This document shows positions 48,740-62,224 of a stretch of 64,000 nt of DNA, piece after piece. The stretch comes from Bartonella queenslandensis (GTDB lineage: Bacteria; Pseudomonadota; Alphaproteobacteria; Rhizobiales; Rhizobiaceae), in assembly GCF_018155095.1 (NCBI RefSeq), contig NZ_NAAI01000007.1:53674-117673 (forward strand), written 5' to 3'. The first letter of the stretch is position 1. Each line of letters starts with the position of its first letter. The notes under the pieces are model-generated. The model made no database searches. It saw only the letters and a program-made list of their open reading frames with translations, and was not told the origin of the DNA. A program made the translations under genes and the position numbers.

Positions 48740-50209
48740 CTAGTGTAGTTTATTGATGAGGGCTTCTACGGAAAACGCCGTCACTTTAAGTATAGGCGTT
48801 GGATAGATACCAAAGAATATTGTAAGAATAACCATCGGATAAAGAATAAACTTTTCCCTTGAAGAGAGATCTATAAGTACTTTTAAATTTTCTTTATCCA
48901 AGGAACCAAAAACCACACGCCGATAAAGATAAAGGGCATAAGCTGCTGACAAGATAACACCTGTTGTTGCTAAAACAACAATCAATTTATTCACTTGAAA
49001 AACACCTATTAAGGTTAAAAATTCGCCCAAAAATCCTGAAGTTCCAGGGAGTCCAACATTTGCCATAGTAAAAATCAAGAAAACAACAGCATATTTAGGC
49101 ATATTATTCACTAAACCACCAAACGCTGAAATTTCACGCGTATGCAAGCGATCATAGATCACCCCAACACAAAGAAATAAAGCGGCGGAAACAATTCCGT
49201 GCGACAGCATCTGATAAATAGCCCCTTGTATCCCCTGTTCATTTGCAGCAAAAATACCCATCGTTACATATCCCATATGCGCTATTGAGGAATATGCAAT
49301 AAGTTTTTTGATATCGCTTTGAACAAGTGCAACCAGTGATGTATAAATGATAGCGATTAGCGATAAGGTGAAAACAAAAGGCGCAAAATCTGCTGAAGCG
49401 ATAGGAAACATAGGTAAAGAAAAACGAAGAAAACCATACCCACCTAATTTGAGTAAGACACCGGCTAAAATAACAGAACCTGCTGTAGGTGCTTCCACGT
49501 GCGCGTCAGGAAGCCAAGTATGAACTGGCCACATCGGCATTTTAACAGCAAAAGAAGCAAAAAAGGCAAGCCATAACCATATTTGCATATGAGCAGGAAA
49601 TTGATAACTGAGTAAAGTTGGTATATCAAGTGTTCCTGCCTGCCAATACATAGACATAAGGGCAACCAGCATAAGAACTGAACCCAGTAAAGTATATAGG
49701 AAAAACTTGATACTTGCATAAACACGACGCGCTCCGCCCCACACCCCTATAATGATAAACATTGGAATGAGGCTGCCTTCAAAAAAAACATAAAATAATA
49801 TTGCATCAAGAGAACAAAAAACTCCAATAATCGCAACTTCAAGAAGAAGAAAAGCAATCATATAAGCTTTTAATCTCTCTTGAACATTCTTCCAACTGGC
49901 TAAAATACAGAAAGGTAAAAGAAAAGCCGAGAGAACAACAAAAAGGACAGAAATACCATCAATCCCCATATGATAGCTAATACCATTCCCTAGCCAATTG
50001 AATTTTTCAACCATCTGAAAATTTGGATTAGTAGAATCAAAACCTATCCAAATAATTAAAGAAATGATAAAAACAAATATCGTCGTAAAAAATGCGACAT
50101 TACGTATATTATGGCGCGCAGCTTCACTATCATCTTTGATAAACAAAATCAGAAGCACACCAACAAGCGGTAAAAATGTAACCGTAGAAAGAATAGGCCA
50201 ATCAATCAT
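48740..50209 (-). CDS. nuoM: NADH-quinone oxidoreductase subunit M
   Basis: A 489-residue antiporter-like subunit. Diagnostic segments: the conserved Glu region ([21 protein letters not shown]), [27 protein letters not shown], and [21 protein letters not shown]. The start was taken at the ATG at 50209, which overlaps the nuoL TGA as ATGA; the longer in-frame extension into nuoL is not needed. Confidence 0.96.
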   Translation of the reverse strand: MIDWPILSTVTFLPLVGVLLILFIKDDSEAARHNIRNVAFFTTIFVFIISLIIWIGFDSTNPNFQMVEKFNWLGNGISYHMGIDGISVLFVVLSAFLLPFCILASWKNVQERLKAYMIAFLLLEVAIIGVFCSLDAILFYVFFEGSLIPMFIIIGVWGGARRVYASIKFFLYTLLGSVLMLVALMSMYWQAGTLDIPTLLSYQFPAHMQIWLWLAFFASFAVKMPMWPVHTWLPDAHVEAPTAGSVILAGVLLKLGGYGFLRFSLPMFPIASADFAPFVFTLSLIAIIYTSLVALVQSDIKKLIAYSSIAHMGYVTMGIFAANEQGIQGAIYQMLSHGIVSAALFLCVGVIYDRLHTREISAFGGLVNNMPKYAVVFLIFTMANVGLPGTSGFLGEFLTLIGVFQVNKLIVVLATTGVILSAAYALYLYRRVVFGSLDKENLKVLIDLSSREKFILYPMVILTIFFGIYPTPILKVTAFSVEALINKLH

Positions 50210-52176
50210 TGGTTTACGCCCCCGATCATCATCCATGTAATAAGCAATACAATGCCTATAAGCATCGCAAATGCATAGTGATAAAGATAGCCTGTCTGTA
50301 TCCGAACAACTCTATTTGTAATATCAATAACACGTGCCGCAATACCATTTGGACCTAGACCATCAATAATTTTACCGTCTCCTACTTTCCAAAGAAAAGA
50401 ACCAATTCTAAAGGTAGGACGAACAAATAAAAAGTTATATAGTTGATCAAAATACCATTTTTGGTAAAGAAAGTGATACACTCCCGGCATAATACGAGCC
50501 ATTCTCTTGGGAAAAGATGGAATAGAAATATAAAATAAATAGGCTAATATAAACCCGAGCACCATCGCTATAAAAGGTGACCATTTTACCCAATTAAAGA
50601 CATGGTGAGCATCATGAAGAATATGATTATGGCTGCTTGTAAATAATGCTCCCTTCCAAAAAGCATCATAGAGGTCACCAAAAAAATAAGGTTGGAAAAC
50701 AACACCAGCAAATATTGCTCCAAGAGATAAAATAAAAAGAGGGATCAACATCACTGGAGGCGATTCATGAACATGATGCATAACATCAACTGTTGCTCGT
50801 GGTTTTCCATGGAATGTCATAAAAATAAGCCGCCATGAATAAAAGCTTGTTAAAAATGCGGCAAAAACAAGAAGATAAAATGCATACCCTGAAGCAATAT
50901 TATGGGATGCAAAAGAAGACTCTATAATCGCATCTTTTGAGAAAAAACCTGCAGTCCCGAAAAATGTTCCTGGAATTCCAACACCAGTCAAGGCGATAGT
51001 TCCTATCATCATCATCCAATAGGTGAATTTTATATGTTTGCGTAACCCGCCCATTTTTCGCATATCTTGTTCATCAGATACAGCATGAATGACGGAGCCT
51101 GCACCAAGAAACAATAAGGCTTTAAAAAAAGCATGCGTAAAAAGATGAAAAACAGCAGCTCCATATGCCCCAACACCTAATGCCACAAACATATAACCAA
51201 GTTGAGAACATGTAGAATAAGCAATAACACGCTTAATATCATTTTGCACTAATCCTACAGTTGCTGCAAAAAATGCTGTTGTTGCCCCAACAATAGTAAT
51301 TACGGTCAAAGCAGTCGAAGAAAGTTCAAAAATCGGCGACATACGCGCAACCATAAAAACACCAGCCGTTACCATTGTTGCAGCATGAATAAGTGCGGAT
51401 ACAGGCGTAGGCCCCTCCATCGCATCAGGAAGCCAAGTATGTAAAAGAAACTGTGCTGATTTTCCCATCGCGCCAATAAATAACAAAAGACATGTAACAG
51501 TAATTGCTGTCTGAGAATCAAACTGCCAACCTAAAAATGTCATATTTTGTATAAAGCTATTGTCTGCAGCTTTTGCAAAAATGGAGGCAAAATCAACCGA
51601 TTGGAATAAAACAAAAATACTAAATATTCCTAAGAGAAAACCAAAATCTCCAACACGATTGACGACAAAAGCTTTCATTGCAGCTTTATTCGCAGAATCA
51701 CGCTGAAACCAAAATCCAATAAGCAAATAAGAAGCAAGTCCTACACCTTCCCAGCCAAAAAACATCTGAATCAAATTATTGGATGTCACCAACATAAGCA
51801 TCATAAATGTAAACAAAGAAAGATAAGAAAAAAAACGTGATCTTGAAGGATCATGGTGCATATAACCAATTGAATAAATATGTACTAATGCCGAAACACT
51901 GTTTACAACAATAAGCATGACAGCAGTTAATGTATCAACATGTAAAGCCCAGTTAACGCTTAAATCACCAACGTCGAGCCACTGTAATACTAATACATCA
52001 ATCGCTGAAGTATGACCAAGTGCAAGATTGAAAAATGCTATCCACGACAATATGGCAACAATCACCATAAAGCTACATGTTATCAACTCACTTGCACGAT
52101 CTCCTATCGTTTTTCCACCTAGTGCAGCAATGAAAAAACCCAAAAGTGGAAGAAAGACAATCGTATAATACATCAC
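50206..52176 (-). CDS. nuoL: NADH-quinone oxidoreductase subunit L
   Basis: A 656-residue, largest antiporter-like subunit. Seen: [19 protein letters not shown] with the conserved Glu, [30 protein letters not shown], and [23 protein letters not shown]. The long C-terminal amphipathic helix that lies along the membrane arm is represented by the region after about residue 540. Spaced 3 bp from nuoK. Confidence 0.96.
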   Translation of the reverse strand: MMYYTIVFLPLLGFFIAALGGKTIGDRASELITCSFMVIVAILSWIAFFNLALGHTSAIDVLVLQWLDVGDLSVNWALHVDTLTAVMLIVVNSVSALVHIYSIGYMHHDPSRSRFFSYLSLFTFMMLMLVTSNNLIQMFFGWEGVGLASYLLIGFWFQRDSANKAAMKAFVVNRVGDFGFLLGIFSIFVLFQSVDFASIFAKAADNSFIQNMTFLGWQFDSQTAITVTCLLLFIGAMGKSAQFLLHTWLPDAMEGPTPVSALIHAATMVTAGVFMVARMSPIFELSSTALTVITIVGATTAFFAATVGLVQNDIKRVIAYSTCSQLGYMFVALGVGAYGAAVFHLFTHAFFKALLFLGAGSVIHAVSDEQDMRKMGGLRKHIKFTYWMMMIGTIALTGVGIPGTFFGTAGFFSKDAIIESSFASHNIASGYAFYLLVFAAFLTSFYSWRLIFMTFHGKPRATVDVMHHVHESPPVMLIPLFILSLGAIFAGVVFQPYFFGDLYDAFWKGALFTSSHNHILHDAHHVFNWVKWSPFIAMVLGFILAYLFYISIPSFPKRMARIMPGVYHFLYQKWYFDQLYNFLFVRPTFRIGSFLWKVGDGKIIDGLGPNGIAARVIDITNRVVRIQTGYLYHYAFAMLIGIVLLITWMMIGGVNQ

Positions 52177-52179
52177 TGG

Positions 52180-52488
52180 TTAGCCTTTCATTACGTTAAC
52201 ATCTTCAACTGCAATGGAACCACGATTACGGAAAAAAACGACAAGAATTGCTAAACCAATAGCAGCTTCAGCGGCTGCTACGGTTAAAACAAATAAAGCG
52301 AATATCTGACCAACGAGATCATGAAGAAATGCTGAAAATGCAACAAAATTAATATTAACTGAGAGTAATATAAGCTCAACGGACATCAAGATAATAATCA
52401 CATTTTTTCTGTTGAGAAAAATTCCAGCAATACCAATTGTAAACATCAAAGCAGAAACAGTGAGATAATGCGTAATACCAATAGACAT
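52180..52488 (-). CDS. nuoK: NADH-quinone oxidoreductase subunit K
   Basis: A 102-residue three-helix subunit homologous to MrpC. The conserved glutamates lie in [19 protein letters not shown] and in [16 protein letters not shown]. The start at 52488 (MSIGITHYL) matches the usual family N-terminus and has an AAGGGGGG ribosome site about 8 bases before it; the ATG at 52494 is a close alternative. Confidence 0.95.
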   Translation of the reverse strand: MSIGITHYLTVSALMFTIGIAGIFLNRKNVIIILMSVELILLSVNINFVAFSAFLHDLVGQIFALFVLTVAAAEAAIGLAILVVFFRNRGSIAVEDVNVMKG

Positions 52489-52502
52489 ATCCATAGCCCC
52501 CC

Positions 52503-53123
52503 TTAAATACCTTGACCTGATTTAACTTGCTTGATTTCAATGGCACTTTCTACCGTTCTAGAAACTTGCTTCGCAATAGATTGTCGCTTTACGCCTGATT
52601 TATGACGAAGTGTTAAAACAATAGCACCAATCATTGCAACCAATAAAATTATCCCAGCAATTTGAAAATAAAAAACATAATCCGTATAGAGAACATCCCC
52701 TAATGCCTGTGTATTTGTTCGCTGCCCTAAGTCTGGCATTGGTTGCGTAACATGTGTCCTTAAGATTGGAGAAAAATAGCTACTTACAAAGACAATAATC
52801 AACTCTACAGCAATAATAACGCCAATAAAAGCGCCAATAGGCGCATATCGAAGAGTCCCACTTTTTAACTCAGCAAAATCAACATCCAGCATCATAACAA
52901 CAAATAAAAATAAAACAGCGACAGCTCCAACATAAACAACAAGCAGAATAAGCCCCAAAAACTCTGCTCCTGCAAGCAAAAATAAAGCCGCTGCATTAAA
53001 AAATGCAAGGATTAAAAACAAAACAGAATGCACAGGATTGCGTGCTGTAATAACAATCACTGCACTTGTTAGCATAATAAAAGCAAACAAATAGAAAAAT
53101 GCCGCCGCTAGATCTGTTAGCAT
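52503..53123 (-). CDS. nuoJ: NADH-quinone oxidoreductase subunit J
   Basis: A 206-residue subunit with five membrane helices in the first 165 residues. The [22 protein letters not shown] and [22 protein letters not shown] segments (including the pi-bulge helix) are diagnostic. The ATG is preceded by AAGGAGAAG. About 90 bp separate it from nuoI. Confidence 0.95.
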   Translation of the reverse strand: MLTDLAAAFFYLFAFIMLTSAVIVITARNPVHSVLFLILAFFNAAALFLLAGAEFLGLILLVVYVGAVAVLFLFVVMMLDVDFAELKSGTLRYAPIGAFIGVIIAVELIIVFVSSYFSPILRTHVTQPMPDLGQRTNTQALGDVLYTDYVFYFQIAGIILLVAMIGAIVLTLRHKSGVKRQSIAKQVSRTVESAIEIKQVKSGQGI

Positions 53124-53216
53124 AGGCTTCTCCTTAATTATCCAAACAATTGGTACAAACTTCGTACCAGATTACAATTTATCGGAAATTATCCGACACC
53201 TCATTTAACGACACAC

Positions 53217-53711
53217 TTAACGATAAGGCGCATCCATCAATATATTTCGAGCAATTTCTCGCTCCCAACGATCTCCATTCATTAAAAGTTTTTCTTTATC
53301 ATAATAGAGTTCTTCACGCGTTTCCGTTGCAAATTCGAAATTTGGACCTTCAACAATCGCTTCTACAGGACAAGCTTCTTGACAAAAACCGCAGTAAATA
53401 CACTTAACCATATCAATATCATAACGAACAGTTCTGCGTGTACCATCATTACGTCGCGGACCCGCTTCGATTGTAATCGCTTGTGCAGGGCAAATTGCTT
53501 CACATAATTTACAGGCAATACACCGTTCTTCACCATTCGGATAGCGACGCAGTGCATGTTCACCACGAAAACGCTGAGATACAACCCCCTTTTCATAAGG
53601 ATAATTGATCGTAGGCTTTGGTGAAAAAAATTGACGCATAGCTAAGAAAAAAGCACTCACAAATTCTAATAGAAGGAGTGACTTTGCCGCCTGAATAAAA
53701 CCTGACATCAT
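53217..53711 (-). CDS. nuoI: NADH-quinone oxidoreductase subunit I (two 4Fe-4S clusters)
   Basis: A 164-residue ferredoxin-like subunit. Two CxxCxxCxxxCP motifs are seen: [16 protein letters not shown] and [16 protein letters not shown], carrying clusters N6a and N6b. The ATG at 53711 has AGGAG five bases upstream; the 30-residue in-frame extension into nuoH is not coding. Confidence 0.96.
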   Translation of the reverse strand: MMSGFIQAAKSLLLLEFVSAFFLAMRQFFSPKPTINYPYEKGVVSQRFRGEHALRRYPNGEERCIACKLCEAICPAQAITIEAGPRRNDGTRRTVRYDIDMVKCIYCGFCQEACPVEAIVEGPNFEFATETREELYYDKEKLLMNGDRWEREIARNILMDAPYR

Positions 53712-53722
53712 AAAATCTCCTC

Positions 53723-54772
53723 TTAAACAAAATTCGTAAATTTTAAAAAAGCCGCAGTTATCACAACCATCGCTAGCGAGAGAGGAAGAAAAACCTTCCA
53801 ACCAAGCCGCATGAGCTGATCATAGCGATAGCGTGGAACAAATGCCTTAACCATAGCAAACCAAAAAAATACAAAACAAACCTTTAAAACAAACCAAATG
53901 ATACCAGGAACCCAATTAAGCCACCAGACATCCAAGGGAGGAAGCCACCCCCCTAAAAACAGAATGGTTGTTAATGCGCACATCAAAACAATAGCAACAT
54001 ACTCACCAAGAAAGAAGAGCATGTAAGGCGTTGAAGAATATTCTACCATATGACCAGCAACAAGCTCAGACTCAGCTTCTACCAAATCAAAGGGAGGACG
54101 GTTTGTCTCTGCGAGCGCGGAAATAAAAAATATAATAAATATTGGAAAAAGAACAAACCAATTCCAATCGAGAAAACTATTAAAAGGAAGACCAAGAGCT
54201 GTACCAAGACCTTGACTTTGTTTAAGAACAATTGTTGTAAGATCCAACGAACCACTGATTAAAATAACGGTTACAAGTACAAAACCAATGGAAACTTCAT
54301 AAGAAACCATCTGTGCTGCCGAACGCAGAGCGCCTAAGAAAGGATATTTTGAATTTGATGCCCATCCTCCCATAATAACACCATAAACTTCAAGAGATGA
54401 AATGGCTAAAATATAAAGCAAACCAACATTAATCTTCGCAACTTCCCAACCCTCACTGACAGGGATAACAGCCCAAGTTGATAAAGCAAGTGTTGCTGAA
54501 ACAAAAGGAGCCAAAAGAAAAACCCCCTTATTGGCACCTGCTGGGATAATAGGTTCTTTCACAACAAATTTAATTAAATCTGCAAAAGACTGTAGCAATC
54601 CCCACGGACCAACAACATTGGGACCACGCCGCAATTGTACCGCAGCCCAAATCTTCCTATCTGCATAGAGAAGATAAGCAACTAAAACCAACAGAACGAC
54701 CAAAAGAAGAAGTGTTTTTCCAACTATAATCAGTAATGGCAACAGCCAAGTCATAAAGAAATCATACATCAT
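53723..54772 (-). CDS. nuoH: NADH-quinone oxidoreductase subunit H
   Basis: A 349-residue, eight-helix membrane subunit forming much of the quinone chamber. Family signatures are [32 protein letters not shown] and [30 protein letters not shown], whose acidic residues couple quinone reduction to proton transfer. Confidence 0.96.
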   Translation of the reverse strand: MMYDFFMTWLLPLLIIVGKTLLLLVVLLVLVAYLLYADRKIWAAVQLRRGPNVVGPWGLLQSFADLIKFVVKEPIIPAGANKGVFLLAPFVSATLALSTWAVIPVSEGWEVAKINVGLLYILAISSLEVYGVIMGGWASNSKYPFLGALRSAAQMVSYEVSIGFVLVTVILISGSLDLTTIVLKQSQGLGTALGLPFNSFLDWNWFVLFPIFIIFFISALAETNRPPFDLVEAESELVAGHMVEYSSTPYMLFFLGEYVAIVLMCALTTILFLGGWLPPLDVWWLNWVPGIIWFVLKVCFVFFWFAMVKAFVPRYRYDQLMRLGWKVFLPLSLAMVVITAAFLKFTNFV

Positions 54773-54791
54773 TATTCCTTTTCCTTTGCCC

Positions 54792-56861
54792 TTACTCTAC
54801 AGCTTGCATCGTACGGCTTTTTGCAAGAGATGAACATTCAGCCATAACGGCAGAAGCACGTGCTATCGGATTTGTCAAATAAAAGTCTTTAACCATAGAA
54901 GTAAATGTTTGACTCTCTAGACAAACCACTTTTGAACCAAGCGCCTTAAGATCACTTATATCAGAAGGCATTATATCATCAACCGCATCAAGATGTGGAT
55001 AATCATTAAACAAACATTGTCTTAATTGAGAGAGAGAATCAAAGGGGAGCCTTTGTCCTAAAACATCCGATAAGGCACGCAAAATAGCCCAATCTTCTTT
55101 TGCTTCACCTGGAGCAAAACCAGCCCGATTTGTCATTTGAACACGCCCTTCTGTATTCACATAAAGCCCTGATTTTTCAGTATAAGCCGATGCAGGCAAA
55201 ATAACATCAGCGGCATGTGCACCATTATCGCCATGGCTACCAATATAAACTTTAAAAGCTTTGATATCGGCCAATTCCACTTCATCAGCACCAAGCAAAA
55301 ATAAAACTTCACAAGTTTTAAGAATATTTGCAACCCCAAGCTTAGAAGTAAAGCCTATGTCTAACCCTCCAACGGTCGATGCTGCATTATGAAGAATCCC
55401 AAATCCATTCCATTCTTTACTAAGAGCACCGATATTATCCGCTAATTTAGCAAGATTTTTTAAAACAGATAATCCTTCATTTCCTGAAATAGCTCCCTCT
55501 CCGATAAGAATAAGAGGCCTCTTTGCTTCTTTTAAGACATTAAAAAAAGCATTCTCTCCACGAATAAGGGTATTTAATGCATCACTCCCAGCTCCAAGAT
55601 AAGAATAAGGATAACGTAAATCGACTTCCTCTCCAATGAGCGCGATAGGAAAATTTCCCATTCGTTGGCGCTTTAAAATACGCGCATTTAAAACAGCAGC
55701 TTCATGGCGTGGATTAGAGCCCACAATAAGCAATGCGTCAGCTTGTTCAATCCCTGCAATTGTAGGATTAAAAATATAGCTCGAACGCCCAAACTCTGGT
55801 GATAAAGCAATTCCTTTTTGACGGCAATCAAAAAGCTTTGAACCCAACGAGATCAATAATGCTTTAAGGGCATACATTTCTTCAACAGAAGCAAGATCTC
55901 CAGCAATAGCTCCAATTCTTTCTGGCAAAATTTTAGAAACGACGGTTTTAATTTTTGTAAAAGCTTCTGCCCAACTGACAGGTTGAAGTCTCCCATCTTT
56001 ACGGACATAGGGTCTATCAAGCCGCTGAGTCCGTAGTCCATCCCAAATAAAACGCGTTTTATCAGAGATCCATTCCTCATTTACATCTTCATTCGCACGC
56101 GGCATAATCCGCATAACTTCACGGCCGCGACTATCAATACGGATAGCACTACCGAGCGCATCCATCACATCAATCGATTCCGTTTTCACCAATTCCCACG
56201 GACGTGCATGAAATGCGTAAGGTTTTGAAGTTAAAGCTCCCACTGGACAAAGATCAATAACATTTCCCTGTAATTCAGATGTCATAGCTTTTTCAAGATA
56301 TGTCGTAATTTCAGCATCTTCACCACGACCGATCAAACCAAGCTCAGAAATACCTGCAACTTCCGTTGTAAAACGGACACACCGTGTGCAATGAATACAC
56401 CGTGTCATAACAGTTTTGACAAGAGGCCCAATATATTTATCTTCTACAGCACGTTTATTTTCTGTATAACGAGAACAATCGCGCCCATAAAACATTGCTT
56501 GATCTTGAAGATCACATTCTCCTCCTTGATCGCACACTGGACAATCCAAAGGATGATTAATGAGAAGAAATTCCATAACACCTTCACGTGCTTTTTTTAC
56601 CATCGGCGTATTGGTAAAAATTTCTGGCGTTTCACCGTTAGGACCTAATCGTAAATCACGAACCCCCATCGCACAAGAAGCCTGAGGTTTTGGAGGACCA
56701 CCCTTAACCTCAACCAAACACATGCGACAATTTCCAGCAATTGATAAAGATTCATGAAAACAAAAACGTGGAATTTCTGCCCCAGCCGCCTCAGCAGCCT
56801 GAAGCAACGTGTAGTAATCAGGGACTTCAATCTCTTTGCCATCAACTTTGATATTTATCAT
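54792..56861 (-). CDS. nuoG: NADH-quinone oxidoreductase subunit G
   Basis: A 689-residue peripheral-arm subunit. The N-terminal 2Fe-2S ferredoxin domain has [19 protein letters not shown]; next come the HxxxCxxCxxxxxC site ([18 protein letters not shown]), the second cluster site ([14 protein letters not shown]) and a vestigial molybdopterin-type domain ([48 protein letters not shown]). The ATG at 56861 or the GTG just before it is the likely start; the longer GTG-initiated form at 56888 adds nothing conserved. Confidence 0.95.
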   Translation of the reverse strand: MINIKVDGKEIEVPDYYTLLQAAEAAGAEIPRFCFHESLSIAGNCRMCLVEVKGGPPKPQASCAMGVRDLRLGPNGETPEIFTNTPMVKKAREGVMEFLLINHPLDCPVCDQGGECDLQDQAMFYGRDCSRYTENKRAVEDKYIGPLVKTVMTRCIHCTRCVRFTTEVAGISELGLIGRGEDAEITTYLEKAMTSELQGNVIDLCPVGALTSKPYAFHARPWELVKTESIDVMDALGSAIRIDSRGREVMRIMPRANEDVNEEWISDKTRFIWDGLRTQRLDRPYVRKDGRLQPVSWAEAFTKIKTVVSKILPERIGAIAGDLASVEEMYALKALLISLGSKLFDCRQKGIALSPEFGRSSYIFNPTIAGIEQADALLIVGSNPRHEAAVLNARILKRQRMGNFPIALIGEEVDLRYPYSYLGAGSDALNTLIRGENAFFNVLKEAKRPLILIGEGAISGNEGLSVLKNLAKLADNIGALSKEWNGFGILHNAASTVGGLDIGFTSKLGVANILKTCEVLFLLGADEVELADIKAFKVYIGSHGDNGAHAADVILPASAYTEKSGLYVNTEGRVQMTNRAGFAPGEAKEDWAILRALSDVLGQRLPFDSLSQLRQCLFNDYPHLDAVDDIMPSDISDLKALGSKVVCLESQTFTSMVKDFYLTNPIARASAVMAECSSLAKSRTMQAVE

Positions 56862-56925
56862 CACCCATCCAACCTGCGGATAATCCACTTAAAATTTGCA
56901 TTCGGTTGCTCTTTAAAAAAATCTT

Positions 56926-58233
56926 CTATCCTACTGCTTCTAAAGCAATATTTTTCCTTTGCACGACATTTCGCGTGTATTCATCAATTCTACGCTCGAT
57001 TTCCGGACGGAAATTACGGATTAACCCTTGTACAGGCCATGCTGCAGCATCGCCAAGTGCACAAATAGTGTGTCCTTCCACCTGTTTAGAAACCTCAAAC
57101 AAAAGATCAATTTCACGCTTTTGCGCTCTTCCCTCAACCATACGTCCTAAAAGGCGCATCATCCAACCCGTGCCTTCACGGCATGGTGTACACTGACCAC
57201 AACTCTCATGTTTAAAAAAAGCCGATATCCGCCAAATCGCCTTGATAATATCGGTTGATTTATCCATCACAATCACACCACCTGTACCAAAAGAAGATCC
57301 GACATCGCGCATCCCATCAAAATCCATGATTGCATCCACCATATCTTCACCGCGAACAACCGGACAAGAAGCACCACCTGGAATAACAGCTAAAAGATTA
57401 TTCCATCCGCCACGAATCCCCCCTGTATGTTTTTCAATCAATTCACGGAAAGAAACACCAAGAGCTTCTTCAAAGGTACAAGGGGCATTCACATGTCCAG
57501 AAACCATAAATAATTTTGTTCCGACATTATTTGTTCGCCCAATCGACGAAAACCATGAAGCGCCTCGACGTAAAATCGTTGGAACAACAGCTATCGATTC
57601 AACATTGTTGACTGTTGTTGGACAGCCATAAATCCCCATATTTGCAGGAAATGGTGGTTTGAGACGAGGTTGCCCTTTTTTCCCTTCAAGACTTTCGAGA
57701 AGCGCTGTCTCTTCACCACAAATATAAGCACCAGCTCCATGATGAATAATAATATCACAAGCATGACCATATTTTGTTTTTTTGCCAAGCAAACCTGCTT
57801 CATAACATTCATCCACAGCCACCTGAAGTGCTTCACGCTCACGAATATATTCACCACGAATATAAATAAAAGCAACATTCGCTCCCATTGCAAAAGTAGC
57901 AATCGCACATCCTTCAATCAAAGTATGAGGGTCATGCCGTAAAATATCGCGGTCTTTACATGTCCCAGGCTCAGATTCATCAGCGTTAACAACCAAATAA
58001 TGAGGACGACCATCATTCTGCTTTGGCATAAAGGACCATTTCATTCCAGTAGGAAAACCAGCACCACCACGACCACGTAAACCTGAGGCCTTCACCTCAT
58101 CAATGATCCAGTCACGCCCCTTATCAATAATCTCCTTCAGACCATTCCAATGCCCACGCAACATCGCAGCCTTTAATGACTTATCTTTTAAACCATAAAT
58201 ATTGGTGAAGATACGGTCTTTATCAGTTAGCAT
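56926..58233 (-). CDS. nuoF: NADH-quinone oxidoreductase subunit F (NADH/FMN binding)
   Basis: A 435-residue subunit that oxidises NADH. The NADH-binding glycine loop [16 protein letters not shown], the FMN region [44 protein letters not shown] and the N3 4Fe-4S motif [12 protein letters not shown] are all present. The ATG follows AAGGTGGGGT. About 150 bp separate it from nuoE, the widest gap in the operon. Confidence 0.96.
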   Translation of the reverse strand: MLTDKDRIFTNIYGLKDKSLKAAMLRGHWNGLKEIIDKGRDWIIDEVKASGLRGRGGAGFPTGMKWSFMPKQNDGRPHYLVVNADESEPGTCKDRDILRHDPHTLIEGCAIATFAMGANVAFIYIRGEYIREREALQVAVDECYEAGLLGKKTKYGHACDIIIHHGAGAYICGEETALLESLEGKKGQPRLKPPFPANMGIYGCPTTVNNVESIAVVPTILRRGASWFSSIGRTNNVGTKLFMVSGHVNAPCTFEEALGVSFRELIEKHTGGIRGGWNNLLAVIPGGASCPVVRGEDMVDAIMDFDGMRDVGSSFGTGGVIVMDKSTDIIKAIWRISAFFKHESCGQCTPCREGTGWMMRLLGRMVEGRAQKREIDLLFEVSKQVEGHTICALGDAAAWPVQGLIRNFRPEIERRIDEYTRNVVQRKNIALEAVG

Positions 58234-58381
58234 ACCCCACCTTTTTCTCTCTTACCCGTAGCATTTTTAGCTTTTCCTCAAATGCAATTTTAAAAAACTT
58301 CTTAAAACTTTCTGCTTTTAATTAAATGTCCTTATAATATGGATAAAATAATGAAATATCTTTTCAAAAAAAAATATTTAA

Positions 58382-59053
58382 CTAAGATTCCATTCCCGTA
58401 TGATCCTTTTTCTTTGAAGATGTGGGAGATTTCCTTTTTTCTTCATCCTCAAGAAGAGATGTTAAACCACTAATCGGCTCCGACGATTGACGACTGTTTT
58501 GTGGGCCAACCGCTATCTCAGAACCCTTTCCTTCCTCAAATGCATCAATAATTTCTTCAAGACGTTCAGCTGTGAGATCTTCATAAGTATCTTTAAAAAT
58601 CATGACCATAGGAGCATTAACACAAGCGCCAAGACACTCCACCTCTTCCCATGATAATGTTCCATCCTGATTTGTCGTAAAAGGTTCATGATGAATTTTT
58701 TTCTGACACACTTTAATCAATTCATCAGAACCACGTAACATACAAGGAGTCGTCCCACATACTTGAATATGCGCCTTTGTTCCTACAGGCTTAAGCTGAA
58801 ACTGAGTATAAAAAGTAGCAACCTCTAAGACACGAATATACGCCATAGAAAGAATTTGAGCGATATGCTCAATTGCTGCACGCGTCACCCAACCATCTTG
58901 CTCTTGTGCACGCATTAATAACGGAATAACAGCCGATTGTTCACGCCCTACAGGATACTTTTCTATAGTCCTCTTCACCCATATCTGATTTTCCTTTGTA
59001 AAAGAAAACTCTGCGGGCTGATAGACATCATCTGCAAGACGGCGTACGGTCAT
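58382..59053 (-). CDS. nuoE: NADH-quinone oxidoreductase subunit E
   Basis: A 223-residue thioredoxin-like 2Fe-2S subunit. Cluster ligands are in VCGTTPCMLRG and VECLGACVNAPMVMI (C-x4-C and C-x3-C), which bind N1a. The C-terminal 50 residues beyond the family core are charged and probably disordered (SSEPISGLTSLLEDEEKRKSP...), a feature seen in Rhizobiales NuoE. The ATG overlaps the last base of the nuoD stop (TAATG). Confidence 0.95.
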   Translation of the reverse strand: MTVRRLADDVYQPAEFSFTKENQIWVKRTIEKYPVGREQSAVIPLLMRAQEQDGWVTRAAIEHIAQILSMAYIRVLEVATFYTQFQLKPVGTKAHIQVCGTTPCMLRGSDELIKVCQKKIHHEPFTTNQDGTLSWEEVECLGACVNAPMVMIFKDTYEDLTAERLEEIIDAFEEGKGSEIAVGPQNSRQSSEPISGLTSLLEDEEKRKSPTSSKKKDHTGMES

Positions 59054-60243
59054 TAGCGATCAACCTCCCCAAAAACAATATCAATCGAACCCAAAATAGC
59101 GGTAGCATCCGCCAACATATGGCCTCGGGTTAAAAAATCCATAGCTTGGAGATGAGCAAACCCTGGGGCACGTAGCTTAACACGATAAGGCTTATTGCTT
59201 CCATCAGAAACAAGATAAACACCAAACTCACCCTTTGGTGCTTCTACTGCAACATATACTTCTCCAGGAGGCGTATGAAAACCTTCTGTATAGAGTTTAA
59301 AGTGATGAATCAGCGCTTCCATCGAGCTTTTCATCTCAGACCGCTTTGGTGGTACAATTTTGCGATCCAAACTCGAAACTGGTCCATTCTTTTCACTACC
59401 AAGTAATCGTTCGACACATTGACGCATAATTTTTGCAGATTGACGCATTTCTTCCATACGAATAAGATAGCGATCATAACAATCACTATTTTTACCTATA
59501 GGAATATCAAATTCCATTTCATCGTAACATTCATAAGGTTGACTTTTACGCAAATCCCACGGCACACCAGCACCACGAATCATAATCCCAGAAAAACCAC
59601 GTGCCCAAGCTTCATCAATACTGACAACACCGATATCTACATTACGCTGCTTAAAAATCCGATTTGGTGTTACAAGCGCATCAAGTTTTTCAAGAGAAAC
59701 AAGAAACGGATCAATAAAATTACCAATGTCCTCAACTAAAGATTCCGGTAAGTCTTGATGCACACCACCGGGACGAAAATAATTGGCATGAAGACGAGCA
59801 CCACAGGCTCGCTCATAAAAAATCATCAATCTTTCACGTTGCTCAAACCCCCAAAGCGGTGGAGTCAAAGCACCAACATCCATCGCCTGTGTCGTTACAT
59901 TAAGCAAATGATTAAGAATACGCCCAATTTCAGAAAATAAAACACGTATCAACTGTCCTCTTTTAGGAACTTTAATATCCAATAACTTTTCAATCGCAAG
60001 AACAAAAGCATGTTCCTGATTCATAGGAGCAACATAATCTAAACGATCAAGATAGGGACCTGCCTGAAGATAAGTCTTTGTCTCCATTAATTTTTCTGTG
60101 CCGCGATGTAATAACCCAATATGTGGATCTACTCGCTCAACAACTTCACCGTCCAACTCCAGAACCATACGCAAAACGCCATGCGCCGCGGGATGCTGCG
60201 GACCAAAATTGATATTAAAGTTTCGAACATTGACCTCAGCCAC
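59053..60243 (-). CDS. nuoD: NADH-quinone oxidoreductase subunit D (49 kDa)
   Basis: A 396-residue subunit of the quinone-binding module. The N-terminal loop [16 protein letters not shown] holds the quinone-site histidine; [24 protein letters not shown] and the C-terminal [28 protein letters not shown] are family signatures. The start is best placed at the GTG at 60243 (AAGGGG upstream, product beginning MAEVNVRNF) instead of the TTG two codons earlier. Confidence 0.95.
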   Translation of the reverse strand: MAEVNVRNFNINFGPQHPAAHGVLRMVLELDGEVVERVDPHIGLLHRGTEKLMETKTYLQAGPYLDRLDYVAPMNQEHAFVLAIEKLLDIKVPKRGQLIRVLFSEIGRILNHLLNVTTQAMDVGALTPPLWGFEQRERLMIFYERACGARLHANYFRPGGVHQDLPESLVEDIGNFIDPFLVSLEKLDALVTPNRIFKQRNVDIGVVSIDEAWARGFSGIMIRGAGVPWDLRKSQPYECYDEMEFDIPIGKNSDCYDRYLIRMEEMRQSAKIMRQCVERLLGSEKNGPVSSLDRKIVPPKRSEMKSSMEALIHHFKLYTEGFHTPPGEVYVAVEAPKGEFGVYLVSDGSNKPYRVKLRAPGFAHLQAMDFLTRGHMLADATAILGSIDIVFGEVDR

Positions 60244-60364
60244 AACCAACCCCTTGCTTTTTAAAAAACTTCATATCAAATATTAAAAAATATCTATCAT
60301 ACGAAAAACATTTAATTATTTAAGAAACACACGACTCTAATATAACGCCCTACCAAAACCAATC

Positions 60365-60976
60365 TTATTTTTTTTCATCTTCTTTTCCATCACAAGGTAA
60401 AACATATTGTCCTCCTTCCCAAGGAGAAAGAAAATCAAAATTGCGCATTTCTTGGCGCAAAACGACGGGCTCATAAATCACCCTTTTTGCTTCATTATCA
60501 TAACGGCATTCAACAAATCCTGTCACAGGAAAGTCTTTACGTAAAGGATACCCTTCAAACCCATAATCTGTTAAAATTCGTCTCAAATCCGGATGACCTG
60601 AAAATAAAATTCCATACATATCATAGGTTTCACGTTCATACCACTCTGCACCAGGATAAACCGCACAAGCTGAAGCAACAGGAGTATTCTCATCCGTACG
60701 AACTTTGACACGTAAGCGTAAATTCTCACGAGGAGATAATAATTGGTAAGAGACATCAAAACGCTTATCGCGAGAAGGATAATCCACACCACTAATATCT
60801 GTAAGATTAATAAATTGACAGCGAGAATCATCACGAACAAACATTAAAACATCGATAATTGCATCAAGACGCACCACAATGGTTAATTCACCAAAAGCAA
60901 AAATGGTCTCTTCAAGCTTGTTTCCTAACTTGTTTTTCAAATAAGCAGCAAGTTCAACCAGTGATTCATCCATCAT
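60365..60976 (-). CDS. nuoC: NADH-quinone oxidoreductase subunit C (30 kDa)
   Basis: A 203-residue subunit (202 if the second ATG at 60973 is used). The diagnostic core is [41 protein letters not shown]. It associates with NuoD in the connecting module. The in-frame extension upstream to 61075 overlaps nuoB and is not coding. Gap to nuoD of about 120 bp. Confidence 0.95.
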   Translation of the reverse strand: MMDESLVELAAYLKNKLGNKLEETIFAFGELTIVVRLDAIIDVLMFVRDDSRCQFINLTDISGVDYPSRDKRFDVSYQLLSPRENLRLRVKVRTDENTPVASACAVYPGAEWYERETYDMYGILFSGHPDLRRILTDYGFEGYPLRKDFPVTGFVECRYDNEAKRVIYEPVVLRQEMRNFDFLSPWEGGQYVLPCDGKEDEKK

Positions 60977-60990
60977 GATACGAAAACTCT

Positions 60991-61572
60991 CTATCGCTCT
61001 ATGGACCCGGTACGACGGATTTTTTTCTGTAACAACAATATGCCGTATAATAATGCCTCTGCTGTAGGCGGGCACCCTGGAACATATATATCAACAGGCA
61101 CGATACGATCACATCCACGTACCACTGAATAGGAATAATGATAATACCCCCCACCGTTTGCACATGATCCCATAGAAATCACATAACGCGGCTCTGGCAT
61201 CTGATCATACACTTTTCTCAAAGCAGGTGCCATCTTATTTGTTAGAGTACCTGCTACCACCATCACATCTGACTGACGGGGTGAAGCTCGTGGTGCATAT
61301 CCAAAACGCTCATTATCATAATGAGGCATTGAGCATTGCATCATTTCAATAGCACAACAAGCCAAACCAAAACTCATCCACATTAAAGAACCAGTACGAG
61401 CCCAAGTAATCAAGGCATCTGCTGAAGTAACTAAAAATCCCTTATCTGATAATTCAGCATTAATATCACGAAAAAATTTATCATTTGATCCTATCAGTTC
61501 ACCAGTATTAGGATCAATGATTCCTTTTGGTTTCGGAGCTGTAATCGTTGAATTATTAGATCTTAATTCCAT
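60991..61572 (-). CDS. nuoB: NADH-quinone oxidoreductase subunit B (PSST, cluster N2)
   Basis: A 193-residue subunit that carries the terminal 4Fe-4S cluster N2 next to quinone. The ligands are the tandem cysteines in [12 protein letters not shown] plus those in [21 protein letters not shown] and [15 protein letters not shown]. Its ATG overlaps the nuoA end by 10 bp and is preceded by AAAGGAG inside nuoA, so translation is coupled. Confidence 0.96.
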   Translation of the reverse strand: MELRSNNSTITAPKPKGIIDPNTGELIGSNDKFFRDINAELSDKGFLVTSADALITWARTGSLMWMSFGLACCAIEMMQCSMPHYDNERFGYAPRASPRQSDVMVVAGTLTNKMAPALRKVYDQMPEPRYVISMGSCANGGGYYHYSYSVVRGCDRIVPVDIYVPGCPPTAEALLYGILLLQKKIRRTGSIER

Positions 61573-61928
61573 TCAAGAGCTCCTTTTTTCCATTCATATA
61601 TAAATCCAATAGTCAAAATCGCTAAAAATACAATCATCGACCAAAAACCAAACATACCTATCGATTTGAATGAAACAGCCCAAGGAAAAAGAAAAGCAAC
61701 TTCAAGATCAAAAATAATAAACAAAATTGAAACCAAATAGAAACGAATATCAAACTTCATGCGTGCATCACTAAATGAATTAAACCCACATTCATAAGCC
61801 GATAACTTTTCAGGATCTGGTGAACGATACGCCACAATGTAAGGTGTAATCAACAAAACCCCAGCAATAATCGCTGACACAACAATAAAAATCAAGACCG
61901 GCAAATAAGAGCTCAATAAATAAGCCAT
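61563..61928 (-). CDS. nuoA: NADH-quinone oxidoreductase subunit A
   Basis: A 121-residue three-helix membrane subunit. The conserved loop [42 protein letters not shown] lies between helices one and three and contains the family's cysteine and acidic residues. First gene of the complex I operon; GGAAGAGGGTT precedes the ATG. The promoter should lie in the 300 bp before it, next to the tRNA-Asp gene. Confidence 0.95.
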   Translation of the reverse strand: MAYLLSSYLPVLIFIVVSAIIAGVLLITPYIVAYRSPDPEKLSAYECGFNSFSDARMKFDIRFYLVSILFIIFDLEVAFLFPWAVSFKSIGMFGFWSMIVFLAILTIGFIYEWKKGALEWN

Positions 61929-62224
61929 AACCCTCTTCCATCATAATGAAATGCCTGAGTTTAACACAACGACTCGATATTGCGAGATCAAACAGACAAA
62001 TTTAATAATCGCTCTATTAACTCCACTCATACTGCTTGAAACGTATACAGAGCGATACTTTTCTTATTGGCATAGGTAACGCAGAGCAATGAAAGACGCA
62101 AGCCCTATTCTTATAAACCACGTAAAAAGGAAGAAAAAAACACCTCCCCCTATAATTAGACACTCCACCCCCTCGTTCAAAGCGCACGAATATCTTAAAG
62201 AGAAATTCCATAAGAAAACAAAAA